From the NCBI RefSeq assembly GCF_013315815.1, contig NZ_CP046051.1:558001-622000 (forward strand): DNA of 64,000 bases. The letters run 5' to 3'. This document shows, one piece after another, positions 17,466-26,863 of this stretch. Origin of the DNA: Caproicibacterium lactatifermentans (GTDB lineage Bacteria > Bacillota > Clostridia > Oscillospirales > Acutalibacteraceae). Position numbers and translations under genes: made by a program. Numbering within the stretch: position 1 is the stretch's first letter; every line of letters begins with the position of its first letter. Below the pieces are notes generated by a model. The model searched no databases and had not been told where the DNA came from. It saw nothing but the letters and a program-made list of their open reading frames with translations.

Positions 17466-19370
17466 TTGGAAAACAAGAAATCGCTGCGCAACCTGATACT
17501 GGTTATTGCCATACCGGTGATGCTGCTTATCCTCTTGGCAGCGCTGTTCGGCGGTATGGAAACGCCGCCTAAAACTTACACGTTTTCCGATGTTATAGGA
17601 TTTTTTGCAGACCAAAAAGTAACGGAGTATTCACTGGACTTCGGTACCGGAGAAATGAGCATTAAAGTGAATGGCACGGACAGTCCAGTTTCCTTTATGG
17701 CGCCGGATTCCCAGTATATGCAGGAGCGTTTGGACCCATATGTGGAGCAGTACAACAAAAAGCACCCGACTGCCCGCATGGTCCAAAAGCTGCAGCGTCC
17801 CAAAGAAAACAACTGGCTGCTTTCTTTCCTGCCGTTTGCTATAGCCGTTGCCATTATGTTGCTGTTTACCTACCTGATGATGCGCAAGGTCAACACCGGT
17901 TTGGGCGATGCTGGAAAACAGATGAACTTTGGCAAGGCCAAAGTAAAAAAGCTGGAAGATGAAAAGCGCAAGACCACCTTTGCCGATGTGGCCGGCGCAG
18001 ATGAGGAAAAGGCAGAGCTGCAGGAAATTGTGGAGTTCCTAAAGAATCCACAGAAGTACAATGCCCTCGGCGCGCGTATTCCCAAAGGCGTGCTGCTGGT
18101 GGGCCCTCCCGGTACCGGTAAAACACTGCTGGCACGCGCTGTAGCCGGTGAAGCCGGCGTGCCGTTCTTCTCTATTTCCGGTTCCGACTTTGTGGAAATG
18201 TTTGTCGGTGTGGGCGCTTCCCGTGTGCGTGACCTGTTCGACCAGGCAAAGAAAAACAGCCCCTGCATTGTCTTTATTGATGAAATTGATGCAGTAGGCC
18301 GTCAGCGCGGCGCCGGATTGGGCGGCGGACACGATGAACGGGAACAGACACTGAACCAGCTGCTGGTGGAAATGGACGGTTTCGGTGCCAATGAGGGCGT
18401 CATTATGATTGCTGCCACCAATCGTCCGGATATTCTGGACCCGGCTTTGATGCGTCCCGGCCGTTTTGACCGGCAGATTATGGTTGGTTATCCGGATATT
18501 AAGGGCAGAGAGGACATCCTGCACGTACACGCGCGCGGAAAGCCCCTTTCACCGGACGTGGACCTGAAAGTGATTGCAGGTTCCACCGCTGGTTTTACCG
18601 GTGCTGACTTGGAAAACCTGCTGAACGAGGCCGCTTTGTTGGCGGCCCGCAGAAACCTGAAGGCAATTACCATGCAGGAGATAGAAGAGGCGACCATTAA
18701 AGTGGTCGTGGGCACCGAAAAGAAGAGCCATGTGATGAGTGACCGTGAAAAGACACTGACGGCCTACCACGAAGGCGGCCATGCGGTTGTTACCTATTAC
18801 TGCCCCACACAGGACCCGGTGCATCAAATCAGCATCATTCCGCGCGGCATGGCGGGCGGTTTTACCATGCAGGTACCGACCGAGGATCGTTCCTACCGCT
18901 CCAAAAAAGAGATGGAAGAGGATTTGGTCGTTATGATGGGCGGCCGTGTGGCAGAGTCCCTGACAATGGGGGATATCTCGACCGGCGCCAGCAATGATAT
19001 TGAACGTGCAACGAAAGTTGCCCGGTCTATGGTCACAAAGTACGGAATGTCTGCTGTTTTGGGCCCCATTACCTATGGCCGTGATGACAGTGAACCGTTC
19101 CTTGGCCGTGATATGGGACACATCCGCGACTATTCTGAACAGACAGCCGCGGCGATTGATAAAGAAATTAAGAATATTATGACGACGGCTTATGACCGCA
19201 CCGAATCTATTTTGCGGGAGCATATGAACCAGCTGCATGAAGTGGCGCGGTACTTGTTCCTGCACGAAAAGATGGACGGCAAACACTTCCGTCTGCTGAT
19301 GGAAGGGAAAATCGATGGCGAGGGCAACGAACTGCCCGGCAGCCGCCCGCAGCCGCTGCCGCAGAACTGA
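17466..19370 (+). CDS. ftsH: ATP-dependent zinc metalloprotease FtsH
   Basis: A 634-residue membrane-anchored AAA+ protease for membrane quality control and regulator turnover. Two transmembrane segments (about 10-31 and 118-140) flank a short extracytoplasmic domain; Walker A is GPPGTGKT near residue 213, Walker B is [13 protein letters not shown], the second region of homology [20 protein letters not shown], and the zinc site HEGGH near residue 435 with the third ligand in the ASNDIERAT region. Start is TTG at 17466, 9 bases after AGGAGG, directly behind the hpt stop. The tail is Pro/Gln-rich. Confidence 0.97.
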   Translation: MENKKSLRNLILVIAIPVMLLILLAALFGGMETPPKTYTFSDVIGFFADQKVTEYSLDFGTGEMSIKVNGTDSPVSFMAPDSQYMQERLDPYVEQYNKKHPTARMVQKLQRPKENNWLLSFLPFAIAVAIMLLFTYLMMRKVNTGLGDAGKQMNFGKAKVKKLEDEKRKTTFADVAGADEEKAELQEIVEFLKNPQKYNALGARIPKGVLLVGPPGTGKTLLARAVAGEAGVPFFSISGSDFVEMFVGVGASRVRDLFDQAKKNSPCIVFIDEIDAVGRQRGAGLGGGHDEREQTLNQLLVEMDGFGANEGVIMIAATNRPDILDPALMRPGRFDRQIMVGYPDIKGREDILHVHARGKPLSPDVDLKVIAGSTAGFTGADLENLLNEAALLAARRNLKAITMQEIEEATIKVVVGTEKKSHVMSDREKTLTAYHEGGHAVVTYYCPTQDPVHQISIIPRGMAGGFTMQVPTEDRSYRSKKEMEEDLVVMMGGRVAESLTMGDISTGASNDIERATKVARSMVTKYGMSAVLGPITYGRDDSEPFLGRDMGHIRDYSEQTAAAIDKEIKNIMTTAYDRTESILREHMNQLHEVARYLFLHEKMDGKHFRLLMEGKIDGEGNELPGSRPQPLPQN

Positions 19371-19398
19371 AATGCGGCAAAACTGAACAAGTCAGCAA

Positions 19399-19435
19399 AA
19401 TCAGGGGGGTGCAGTCATTCCCCTGATTCTTGTTT
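19399..19435 (+). terminator. Intrinsic terminator of the dnaB-ftsH block
   Basis: AATCAGGGG (19399-19407) pairs with CCCCTGATT (19420-19428), followed by CTTGTTTTC. Confidence 0.8.
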
Positions 19436-19480
19436 TCACGGTTTTCTTTGTTATAAACAGTTTTTACAGGAGAGAATTGA

Positions 19481-21460
19481 ATGCCAAAAAAAAATCAAAG
19501 CTATGGAAACGAAAGCATCTCCATGCTGAAAGGCGCCGACCGGGTGCGCCTGCGTCCAGCCGTTATCTTTGGTTCGGACGGAATAGAGGGGTGCGAACAC
19601 TCCGTCTTTGAAATTTTGTCAAACTCCATTGACGAAGCGCGCGAAGGCTATGGCCATGAAATTACAGTGACACGCTACAGTGACTGGTCCGTACAGGTGG
19701 AGGACCATGGCCGCGGCTGCCCGGTGGACTACAATCCGCGGGAAAAACGCTACAACTGGGAATTGGTTTTCTGCGAAATGTACGCCGGCGGCAAATACCA
19801 CAATGGTGAAGATGCCAGCTATGAGTACAGCCTGGGACTAAACGGCCTTGGTTTGTGTGCAACGCAGTATGCCGCCGAGTACATGGACGTGGAAATACAC
19901 ACCGGCGAAACCAAATACACTCTGCACTTTCAGCACGGTGAAAATGTCGGCGGCCTGAAAAAAGAGCCCAGCACTGCGCCCAGCGGTACGAAAATCCATT
20001 GGAAACCGGACCTGCAGGTTTTTACCGATATTCGTATTCCGGTGGAATACTACGAGGATACCCTGCGCCGGCAGGCAATTGTCAACAATGGCCTGAAATT
20101 CGTCCTGAAAAACCAAAATGGGAAAAAGTTTGACACACAGGAGTTTCTGTATGAAAATGGTATCGCTGACCATGTGAAAGAAATGGCCGGCGATGATGCG
20201 CTGACCAGTGTGCAGTCATGGCAGGCGGAGCGAACCGTCCGTGACCGTGCCGATAAGCCGGAATATCATGTTAAAGTCAACGTGGCACTGGCTTTTTCCA
20301 ACAAAACGCATCTAACGGAGTATTACCATAACTCCAGCTGGCTGGAACATGGCGGTGCGCCGGATAAGGCTGCCCGCAACGCCTTTGTGTACCAGATTGA
20401 TTCCTATTTAAAGCAAAATAATAAATACAATAAGAACGAGAGCAAAATTACCTATGCGGATGTGGAGGACTGCCTGATTCTGGTTATCTCCTCTTTCAGT
20501 AACCGCACTTCCTATGAAAACCAGACCAAAAAAGCCATTACCAATAAGGGCATACAGGAAGCGATGACGGAAATGCTTCGTCATCAGCTGGAAGTTTATT
20601 TTATTGAAAATCCGCTGGACGCCGATAAGATTGCCGCACAGGTGCTGATAAATAAGCGCAGCCGAGAGGATGCCGAAAAAACACGCCTGAACCTAAAGAA
20701 AAAGCTGACCAGCAACATGGATATTACCAGCCGTGTTGCAAAGTTTGTGGACTGCCGCAGCAAGGACGTTTCCCGCCGGGAAATCTTTATCGTGGAAGGC
20801 GATTCCGCTTTGGGCGCATGCAAACAGGCACGTGACCCTGACTTCCAGGCGATTATGCCGATTCGCGGCAAGATTCTAAACTGCCTGAAAGCAGACTACA
20901 ACCGTATTTTTAAAAGCGACATCATCACGGACCTTGTCAAGGTGCTGGGCTGCGGGGTGCAGGTCAAAAGCAAGGCCAATAAGGATCTTAGCTCTTTTGA
21001 TATGGACAACCTGCGCTGGAATAAAATTATCCTCTGTACTGATGCCGATGTGGACGGCTTTCAGATACGCACCCTGCTGCTGACCATGCTGTACCGCCTG
21101 ACGCCGGAGCTGATTCGGCAGGGAAAGGTGTTCATTGCTGAGTCGCCGCTGTATGAGATTCACTGTAAAAATGAAACTTACTTTGCCTATGATGAAGTAG
21201 AAAAAGAGCGCTTTTTAAAGCAGCTGAAAGGCCAGAAGCTGACCATTCAGCGCAGCAAAGGATTGGGCGAAAACGAACCGGACATGATGAACCTGACAAC
21301 CATGAACCCCGTGACACGCCGGCTGATTAAAGTGATGCCGTCAGATGCCACCGCGACAGGCAAGACGTTTGACCTGCTGCTGGGGGACAACCTGTCCGGA
21401 CGCAAGCAGTATATTTCAGAACATGGCCGCGAATATGTAGAGGAACTGGACGTCAGCTGA
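19481..21460 (+). CDS. Type IIA DNA topoisomerase, ATPase (GyrB/ParE-like) subunit
   Basis: A 659-residue subunit with GHKL ATPase, transducer and Toprim domains. Seen: EILSNSIDEA (ATP-site Asn), VEDHGRGCPVD, GLNGLGLCATQYA replacing the usual GLHGVGxxVVN, QTKKAITN, then Toprim motifs EIFIVEGDSA and CTDADVDGFQIRTLLLT. The ATP-lid sequence and the C-terminal end differ from housekeeping GyrB, and no recF/gyrA context exists, so this looks like the additional topoisomerase found beside gyrase in many Clostridia. Forms an operon with the breakage subunit 32 bases downstream. Whether it acts as topoisomerase IV in this organism is inferred. Confidence 0.88.
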   Translation: MPKKNQSYGNESISMLKGADRVRLRPAVIFGSDGIEGCEHSVFEILSNSIDEAREGYGHEITVTRYSDWSVQVEDHGRGCPVDYNPREKRYNWELVFCEMYAGGKYHNGEDASYEYSLGLNGLGLCATQYAAEYMDVEIHTGETKYTLHFQHGENVGGLKKEPSTAPSGTKIHWKPDLQVFTDIRIPVEYYEDTLRRQAIVNNGLKFVLKNQNGKKFDTQEFLYENGIADHVKEMAGDDALTSVQSWQAERTVRDRADKPEYHVKVNVALAFSNKTHLTEYYHNSSWLEHGGAPDKAARNAFVYQIDSYLKQNNKYNKNESKITYADVEDCLILVISSFSNRTSYENQTKKAITNKGIQEAMTEMLRHQLEVYFIENPLDADKIAAQVLINKRSREDAEKTRLNLKKKLTSNMDITSRVAKFVDCRSKDVSRREIFIVEGDSALGACKQARDPDFQAIMPIRGKILNCLKADYNRIFKSDIITDLVKVLGCGVQVKSKANKDLSSFDMDNLRWNKIILCTDADVDGFQIRTLLLTMLYRLTPELIRQGKVFIAESPLYEIHCKNETYFAYDEVEKERFLKQLKGQKLTIQRSKGLGENEPDMMNLTTMNPVTRRLIKVMPSDATATGKTFDLLLGDNLSGRKQYISEHGREYVEELDVS

Positions 21461-21492
21461 GAAAGACCATATCGTGAAAGACAGGGAAGTTT

Positions 21493-23736
21493 ATGCCAAG
21501 AAAAAAGAATGAAAAACGCCGGGCGCCGGTGCCAAAAGCACACGGCGTAATTATCGGTGCGGGCAGTGTTGTGGAACAGCCCATTGTCTCCACCCTGCAG
21601 AAAAACTATATGCCCTATGCAGTCAGTGTTATCATCAGCCGCGCCATTCCGCAGATAGATGGCTTTAAACCGAGTCACCGCAAGCTGCTGTATACCATGT
21701 ATAAAATGGGACTGCTGACTGGTGCCCGTACCAAAAGCGCCAATATTGTCGGCCAGACAATGCGGCTCAACCCGCACGGTGACGCGGCTATTTATGATAC
21801 CTTGGTGCGGCTGTCCCGCGGCAATGAATCGCTGCTGCACCCTTATGTGGACAGCAAGGGCAACTTCGGTAAAGCCTACAGCCGGGATATGGCATATGCC
21901 GCCTCCCGTTATACAGAAGCGAAGCTGGACCCCATCTGCAGCGAACTTTTTCGGGACATTGATAAAAATACGGTCGATTTTGTCGACAACTACGACGGCA
22001 CCATGCAGGAGCCAACACTGCTGCCCGCCACTTTTCCCAGCGTTTTGGTCAATGCCAATACCGGCATTGCGGTCGGCATGGCCAGCAGTGTGTGTTCCTT
22101 TAACCTGCGGGAAGTTTGTGAAACGGCCGCGGCGCGTATCATGCACCCGAAGCATGACCTGCTGAAAACACTGCAGGCGCCGGATTTCCCCGGCGGCGGA
22201 CAGATTTTGTACGATGAAGAGCAGATGCGGAAAATTTACCGCACCGGCCGCGGAAGCATTCGTGTGCGCAGCCGTTATGCGTATGATGCCGCAGAGAACT
22301 GCATTGATATTACCCAAATTCCGCCGACCACGACCGTAGAGGCCATTGTAGAGAAAGTAATTGAACTGGTCAAGCAGGGCCGGGCCAAAGAAGTGGCGGA
22401 TATCCGCGACGAAACCGGACTTGCCGGCCTTAAAATTACCATTGACCTAAAGCGCGGGGCGGACCCGCACAAGCTGATGGCGAAGCTGTTCCGGCTGACT
22501 CCGCTAGAGGACAGCTTTTCCTGCAACTTTAACATTTTGGTGAACGGTGTGCCGCGCCTGATGGGTGTCGGCGAGATTTTGGATGAGTGGACAAAGTTCC
22601 GTATCGATTGTGTGCGCCGCCGTACGGAATTTGACCTGCAGAAAAAAATGGACAAGCTGCATTTGCTGAAAGGCTTGGAAGCCATTTTGCTGGATATTGA
22701 CAAAGCTGTGGCAATTATCCGCAAAACAGATGAAGAAAGTGAAGTCGTGCCGAACCTGATGAAAGGTTTTGGCATTGATGAAATACAGGCGGAATATGTA
22801 GCGGAAATTAAGCTGCGTCACCTGAACCGAGAGTACATTCTAAACCGCACACAGGAAACCTCTAAGCTGCAGGGGGAGATTGCAGAACTCAATGCAGTGC
22901 TGGACGACCCAAAAAAGATTAAGCAGATTATTGTAAACGAGCTGAAAACCGTCACAAAAACCTATGGACAGCCGCGGCACAGTATCCTCCTGTACCATGA
23001 CGACCTTGCAGAGAAGGAAGAAGAACTCGACGAAATTCCGGATTATCCGGTGCACCTTTTCTTTACCAAAGATGGATATTTCAAAAAAATCACACCGCAG
23101 TCACTGCGAATGAGCGGCGAGCAAAAGGTGAAGGAGGGGGACAGTGTTACCTGCCATATTGAGGCGACAAACCGGAGTGAGCTGCTCTTCTTTACGGATA
23201 AATGTCAGGTATATAAAGCAACTGCCAGCGACTTTGGGGACACCAAAGCAAGCGTGCTGGGAGAGTATATTCCGGCTCAGCTGCAAATGGACGAGGGAGA
23301 GAATGTGCTTTTCATGGCGGTTACCAAGGATTACAGCGGTTTCCTGCTTTTCTGCTTTGAAAACGGCAAAGTTGCCAAGGTAGACCTTTCAGCCTATCAA
23401 ACCAAAACGAAACGCCGGAAGCTGGTGAATGCTTACAGCGACAAGTCTCCGCTGGCAGCACTTCTGATTCTGCCGGAAGATACCGATGTGCTGTTCACTT
23501 CTACACAGGAGCGTAAACTGCTGGTGAACACCGGTGAAATTCCGGCAAAGGCAACGCGTTCCACACAGGGCGTGCAGGTTATGACACTGCGAAAGCACGC
23601 GCTGCTAAAATCCGTTAAAGTTTATGAAGAAGGCGACGTACAGAGGCCCTCCCGATACCGCAAGAAGCTGCCGGCAATCGGCGCACTGCCCGATGCACGG
23701 GAAATGCAGGGGGAACAGCTGAAACTGACCGAATAA
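21493..23736 (+). CDS. Type IIA DNA topoisomerase, breakage-reunion (GyrA/ParC-like) subunit
   Basis: A 747-residue partner of the upstream ATPase subunit. The winged-helix domain carries MPYAVSVIISRAIPQIDGFKPSHRKLLYTM cut here as IISRAIP and GFKPSHRKLL, NPHGDAAIYDT and the catalytic tyrosine in AASRYTEAKL (about Y140); TFPSVLVNANTGIAVGMA follows. The C-terminal part (about 500-720) has only a few beta-propeller-like blades and lacks a recognisable GyrA box, as in topoisomerase IV type A subunits. The ribosome site is modest (GGGAAG). It ends at a GC-rich hairpin and a second terminator. Confidence 0.88.
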   Translation: MPRKKNEKRRAPVPKAHGVIIGAGSVVEQPIVSTLQKNYMPYAVSVIISRAIPQIDGFKPSHRKLLYTMYKMGLLTGARTKSANIVGQTMRLNPHGDAAIYDTLVRLSRGNESLLHPYVDSKGNFGKAYSRDMAYAASRYTEAKLDPICSELFRDIDKNTVDFVDNYDGTMQEPTLLPATFPSVLVNANTGIAVGMASSVCSFNLREVCETAAARIMHPKHDLLKTLQAPDFPGGGQILYDEEQMRKIYRTGRGSIRVRSRYAYDAAENCIDITQIPPTTTVEAIVEKVIELVKQGRAKEVADIRDETGLAGLKITIDLKRGADPHKLMAKLFRLTPLEDSFSCNFNILVNGVPRLMGVGEILDEWTKFRIDCVRRRTEFDLQKKMDKLHLLKGLEAILLDIDKAVAIIRKTDEESEVVPNLMKGFGIDEIQAEYVAEIKLRHLNREYILNRTQETSKLQGEIAELNAVLDDPKKIKQIIVNELKTVTKTYGQPRHSILLYHDDLAEKEEELDEIPDYPVHLFFTKDGYFKKITPQSLRMSGEQKVKEGDSVTCHIEATNRSELLFFTDKCQVYKATASDFGDTKASVLGEYIPAQLQMDEGENVLFMAVTKDYSGFLLFCFENGKVAKVDLSAYQTKTKRRKLVNAYSDKSPLAALLILPEDTDVLFTSTQERKLLVNTGEIPAKATRSTQGVQVMTLRKHALLKSVKVYEEGDVQRPSRYRKKLPAIGALPDAREMQGEQLKLTE

Positions 23737-23882
23737 AAAACGCCCCGGGCTGCAGCGCCGGGGCGTGTGCTTCCCAGTGTGCAAACGCGAAACATGGGGG
23801 CACGATTGATAGTTTGTGCGGTATTCTTATAGTTATGCTTCTATTACATCCATCAGCCGCATCTTTTGTTTCCAAAAAGAGG

Positions 23883-23923
23883 AGTGCTCTGCAGTCTGAC
23901 TCAAAGACTGCGGGGCACTTTTT
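23883..23923 (+). terminator. Intrinsic terminator after the topoisomerase operon
   Basis: AGTGC plus GCAGTCT on the 5' side pair with AGACTGC plus GCACT (ending 23919), followed by TTTTTGTTTT. Confidence 0.8.
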
Positions 23924-23965
23924 GTTTTACCATTCGATTTATGGGGAGAAAAGAAAAAGAAATCC

Positions 23966-23994
23966 TTTACAGGTTTAATTTAGTATGATAATAT
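23966..23994 (+). promoter_or_regulatory. Promoter of the amino-acid ABC importer
   Basis: TTTACA (23966-23971), a 17-bp spacer and TAATAT (23989-23994), 52 bases before the start of the binding-protein gene. Confidence 0.6.
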
Positions 23995-24046
23995 GATGAT
24001 ACGATGAAACTGACGGAGAAAGCACTTTGAATTTGGAGGATATTTT

Positions 24047-24886
24047 ATGAAAACGTTCAGAAAGCTGGCATCACTGTTCCTGGCGGGAATTATGGCGGTT
24101 TCCTTTGCGGCGTGCGGTGGGACAGGTTCCTCTTCCGCTGCCAGTGCGGCAAGTGCCTCGGCGGCGGACAGTACGGCTTCGGCAGCTGACAATACCTTTA
24201 CGGTTGGATTTGACCAGAACTTTCCGCCCATGGGGTTTAAGGGCAGTGACGGTAAGTTTACAGGATTTGACCTGGATCTTGCGGCGGAGGCCGCCAAGCG
24301 CATGGGAATGGCCATAAAGTACCAGCCAATTTCGTGGGACGCGAAGGACGCGGAGCTGACCAGTGGAACGATTGACTGTATTTGGAACGGCTTTACCATC
24401 AGCGGACGTGAAAACAATTATACATGGTCCAAACCTTATATGGAAAACGACCAGGTCTTTGTTGTAAAGGCCGATTCCGCGGTGAAGTCCCTTGCTGACC
24501 TCAAAGGAAAAACAGTGGAAGTGCAGACGGACTCCGCGGCACAGGCGGCTTTGAAAGAAAAGACAAATATCAGCTCCGCGTTTGCCAATGTGCAGACCAC
24601 CGCAGACTACAATACGGCGCTGATGGATTTGGACATGGGTGCCGTTGATGCCGTTGCCATGGACAGTACCGTTGCCGACTATAAGATTACATCCGGTAAA
24701 CTGAAACTGAAAATTCTCGGCGAATCCATTCAGAAAGAACAGTATGGCATTGGATTTAAAAAAGGCAATACGGCACTTTGCGCAAAGGTTTCCAAGGCAA
24801 TGGATGAAATGAAGAAGGACGGAACCCTCACAAAAATTTCTAAAAAGTGGTTTGGCAAGGACGTTACCACATGGGGCAAGGCCTAA
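24047..24886 (+). CDS. Amino-acid ABC transporter substrate-binding lipoprotein
   Basis: A 279-residue extracytoplasmic solute-binding protein of family 3 (polar amino acids). The signal peptide ends in a lipobox, VSFAACGG, so Cys at about residue 24 would be lipidated; a Ser/Ala-rich linker follows. The core shows FTVGFDQNFPPMGFKGSDG, FDLDLAAEAAKRMG, WDAKDAELTSGTIDCIWNGF and the late YGIGFKKGN, all typical. The specificity (cystine, glutamine, arginine or other) cannot be read from these motifs. GGAGG sits before the ATG. First of three genes. Confidence 0.92.
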   Translation: MKTFRKLASLFLAGIMAVSFAACGGTGSSSAASAASASAADSTASAADNTFTVGFDQNFPPMGFKGSDGKFTGFDLDLAAEAAKRMGMAIKYQPISWDAKDAELTSGTIDCIWNGFTISGRENNYTWSKPYMENDQVFVVKADSAVKSLADLKGKTVEVQTDSAAQAALKEKTNISSAFANVQTTADYNTALMDLDMGAVDAVAMDSTVADYKITSGKLKLKILGESIQKEQYGIGFKKGNTALCAKVSKAMDEMKKDGTLTKISKKWFGKDVTTWGKA

Positions 24887-24922
24887 AACGGACGGCCCAT
24901 TATCGGTTAAGGAGAGAATGTT

Positions 24923-25573
24923 ATGTCGTTCAGTTCTATTGTATTGCAGCTTGCCCAAGGTATGGGTGTCAGCGTAGAGATCTTTTTCATTACGTTGGTG
25001 TTTTCCCTGCCGCTTGGTCTTCTTATCGCCCTTGGAAGAATGAGCAAAAATAAAATTGTTTCTGCAATTATGAGCGTTTATATTTCCATTATGCGCGGTA
25101 CACCGCTGATGCTGCAGATGATGGTCGTTTATTTCGGGCCGTATTATCTGTTTGGCATACATATTTCCGGTTCGTACCGAATGTCGGCGGCACTGATTGC
25201 ATTTATCATCAACTATGCGGCTTATTTTGCGGAAATTTACCGTTCAGGCATTCAATCCATGTCACAGGGCCAGTATGAGGCGGCAAAACTCCTTGGCTAC
25301 TCCAGACAGCAGACATTTTCCATAATTATCCTGCCGCAGGTCTTTAAGTGCATTATTCCCGCGCTTAGCAATGAAGTGATTACCCTGGTAAAGGATACGT
25401 CCCTTGCCTTTACCATCAGTGTGGTTGAGATGTTTACGACCGCGAAAGCACTTGCCAGTGCAACAGCCAGCATGATGCCGTTTGCGGCGGCAGGCCTGTT
25501 CTACTACATCTTTAATTTCCTGGTTGCGTGGGTTATGGACATTATCGAAAAGAAACTGGCTTATTACAAGTAA
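24923..25573 (+). CDS. Amino-acid ABC transporter permease
   Basis: A 216-residue inner-membrane permease of the HisMQ family, with about five transmembrane segments. The cytoplasmic EAA loop appears as YEAAKLLGYSRQQTFSIIILPQ, and the N-terminal SVEIFFITLVFSLPLGL and RGTPLMLQMMVVYFG stretches are characteristic. Lies 36 bases after the binding protein with its own AAGGAGAG site, and 17 bases ahead of the ATPase gene. Only one permease is encoded, so it would act as a homodimer. Confidence 0.94.
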   Translation: MSFSSIVLQLAQGMGVSVEIFFITLVFSLPLGLLIALGRMSKNKIVSAIMSVYISIMRGTPLMLQMMVVYFGPYYLFGIHISGSYRMSAALIAFIINYAAYFAEIYRSGIQSMSQGQYEAAKLLGYSRQQTFSIIILPQVFKCIIPALSNEVITLVKDTSLAFTISVVEMFTTAKALASATASMMPFAAAGLFYYIFNFLVAWVMDIIEKKLAYYK

Positions 25574-25590
25574 GGGAGGAAAAATGGGCT

Positions 25591-26358
25591 ATGGCACTGC
25601 TCGAAATGAACCATATACAAAAATCCTTTGAGGGGCTGAGTGTCCTGAAGGATATCTCTCTTTCGGTCGACAAAGGCGAGGTCTTTTCGATTATCGGGCC
25701 ATCCGGTTCCGGTAAAACAACGCTTCTGCGGTGTGCCACCATGCTGGAAACCATTGACGGCGGTGAGATTCTCTATCATGGACAGCGGGCGACATGGACC
25801 GAAAACGGGAAAGTCGTTTATGCGCCGAAAAACGAACGAAAACAGATTTCCTCCATGTTTGGGCTCGTATTTCAGAACTACAATCTTTTTCCGCATATGA
25901 CAGTCCTTAAAAATATTACAGATGCACCGGTGCGTGTACAAAAACGGGAAAAAGAGGAAGCCAAAGCAACGGCAATGGAACTGCTGCGGAAGGTAGGTAT
26001 GGAGGACAAGGCAGGTGCTTATCCCTGTCAGTTGTCTGGCGGGCAGCAGCAGCGGGTCGCGATTGCGCGCGCGCTGGCACTGCATCCCAGTATTCTTTTC
26101 TTTGACGAACCCACCTCGGCCTTGGACCCGGAGCTGACAGCAGAAGTCCTGAAGGTTATCAAATCTTTGGCGGACCTGCATATTGCCATGGTGATTGTGA
26201 CCCATGAAATGTCTTTTGCAAAAGATATTAGTGACCGCATTCTCTTTATGGCGGGCGGCGTGATTGTGGAACAGGGCACACCCGATGAAGTTTTTTCTTC
26301 CAACAACGAGCGTACCCGCAGTTTCCTCGGCCGGTACGGAACACTGGCCGAAAATTAG
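25591..26358 (+). CDS. Amino-acid ABC transporter ATP-binding protein
   Basis: A 255-residue ATPase of the GlnQ/HisP class. Walker A GPSGSGKTTLL, Q-loop FGLVFQNYNLFPH, signature LSGGQQQRVAIARA, Walker B ILFFDEPTSALDPE and the switch histidine VTHEM are all present. The frame is open from 25528, inside the permease gene, but ATG 25591 starts the conserved MNHIQKSFE part and follows GGGAGG by 11 bases. It carries a roughly 15-residue insertion before the Q-loop (TWTENGKVVYAPKNERKQ), as in a subset of Clostridial members. Confidence 0.94.
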   Translation: MALLEMNHIQKSFEGLSVLKDISLSVDKGEVFSIIGPSGSGKTTLLRCATMLETIDGGEILYHGQRATWTENGKVVYAPKNERKQISSMFGLVFQNYNLFPHMTVLKNITDAPVRVQKREKEEAKATAMELLRKVGMEDKAGAYPCQLSGGQQQRVAIARALALHPSILFFDEPTSALDPELTAEVLKVIKSLADLHIAMVIVTHEMSFAKDISDRILFMAGGVIVEQGTPDEVFSSNNERTRSFLGRYGTLAEN

Positions 26359-26415
26359 CAATATTGTGGTGTATTGTAACTTTTCAGCTGCATATGATAA
26401 TGACTGTAAAAAAGC

Positions 26416-26444
26416 TTGCATTCCGCGTATATTCGTGTTAGAAT
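26416..26444 (+). promoter_or_regulatory. Promoter of secG
   Basis: TTGCAT (26416-26421), a 17-bp spacer and TAGAAT (26439-26444), about 80 bases before the secG start. Confidence 0.65.
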
Positions 26445-26523
26445 AGAAGAAGTTTATTAAGGGAAGAAGGGCGCTTTCTATCAGTGCACCGGTTTCCCGC
26501 AGTTGTTTCGGAGGTTACAGTCC

Positions 26524-26775
26524 ATGACAGTTTCTGAGATTGTTTTGGGTATTATTTTGCTTCTTGCTTCGCTGGCCATCATTGTGGTCGTTTTGCTGCA
26601 GGAAGGACACGAGAAAGACTTGGGTGTTGTCACCGGCGGTGCAGATACCTTTTTGAGTCAGAACAGTGCCCGCTCTATCGACAGTTTCCTTGCGCGGTGG
26701 ACAAAGGTTATTTCACTTGCGTTTTTTGTCTTAGTCATTGCAACCAATGTATATATGTATATGACAAATAAGTAA
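26524..26775 (+). CDS. secG: Preprotein translocase subunit SecG
   Basis: An 83-residue membrane protein of the SecYEG channel. Two transmembrane helices (about 5-25 and 61-79) are separated by the conserved VVVLLQEGHEKDLGVVTGGADTF loop, here read as LLQEGHEKDLG and GGADTF. The frame is open to 26503, but ATG 26524 lies 9 bases after GGAGG. Precedes rnr, the usual secG-rnr order in Firmicutes, although a terminator separates them. Confidence 0.95.
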   Translation: MTVSEIVLGIILLLASLAIIVVVLLQEGHEKDLGVVTGGADTFLSQNSARSIDSFLARWTKVISLAFFVLVIATNVYMYMTNK

Positions 26776-26784
26776 GAGATGGAT

Positions 26785-26813
26785 AAAGCCCCGCAAGGCA
26801 GCGGGGCTTTTTT
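26785..26813 (+). terminator. Intrinsic terminator between secG and rnr
   Basis: AAAGCCCCGC (26785-26794) pairs perfectly with GCGGGGCTTT (26801-26810), then TTT. rnr may depend on partial readthrough, as no clear promoter lies in the remaining 50 bases. Confidence 0.88.
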
Positions 26814-26863
26814 ACGTCAGAATCTGTCCGCGTCAGCGGTCATATGGCAGATGGAGGTTTCCT

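Larger units (their letters stand above)
23737..24046. other. Intergenic region with two terminators and the importer promoter
   Basis: Holds a GC hairpin without a T-run (23741-23765), a full terminator (23883-23923) and a promoter (23966-23994). Nothing coding is seen in the roughly 110 bases between the two hairpins. Confidence 0.7.

Noticed and set aside
21247..22317. 356-codon minus-strand frame over the topoisomerase genes
   Set aside because: Shadow frame lacking motifs and a ribosome site, inside a clear gene pair.
23741..23765. GC-rich hairpin after the topoisomerase operon as the terminator
   Set aside because: The stem is strong, but TGTGCTTCCC follows instead of a T-run; the second hairpin at 23883 fits better.
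24071..25162. 363-codon minus-strand frame across the amino-acid importer
   Set aside because: Mirror of two well-identified plus-strand genes; His/Arg/Gln-rich composition typical of an antisense shadow.
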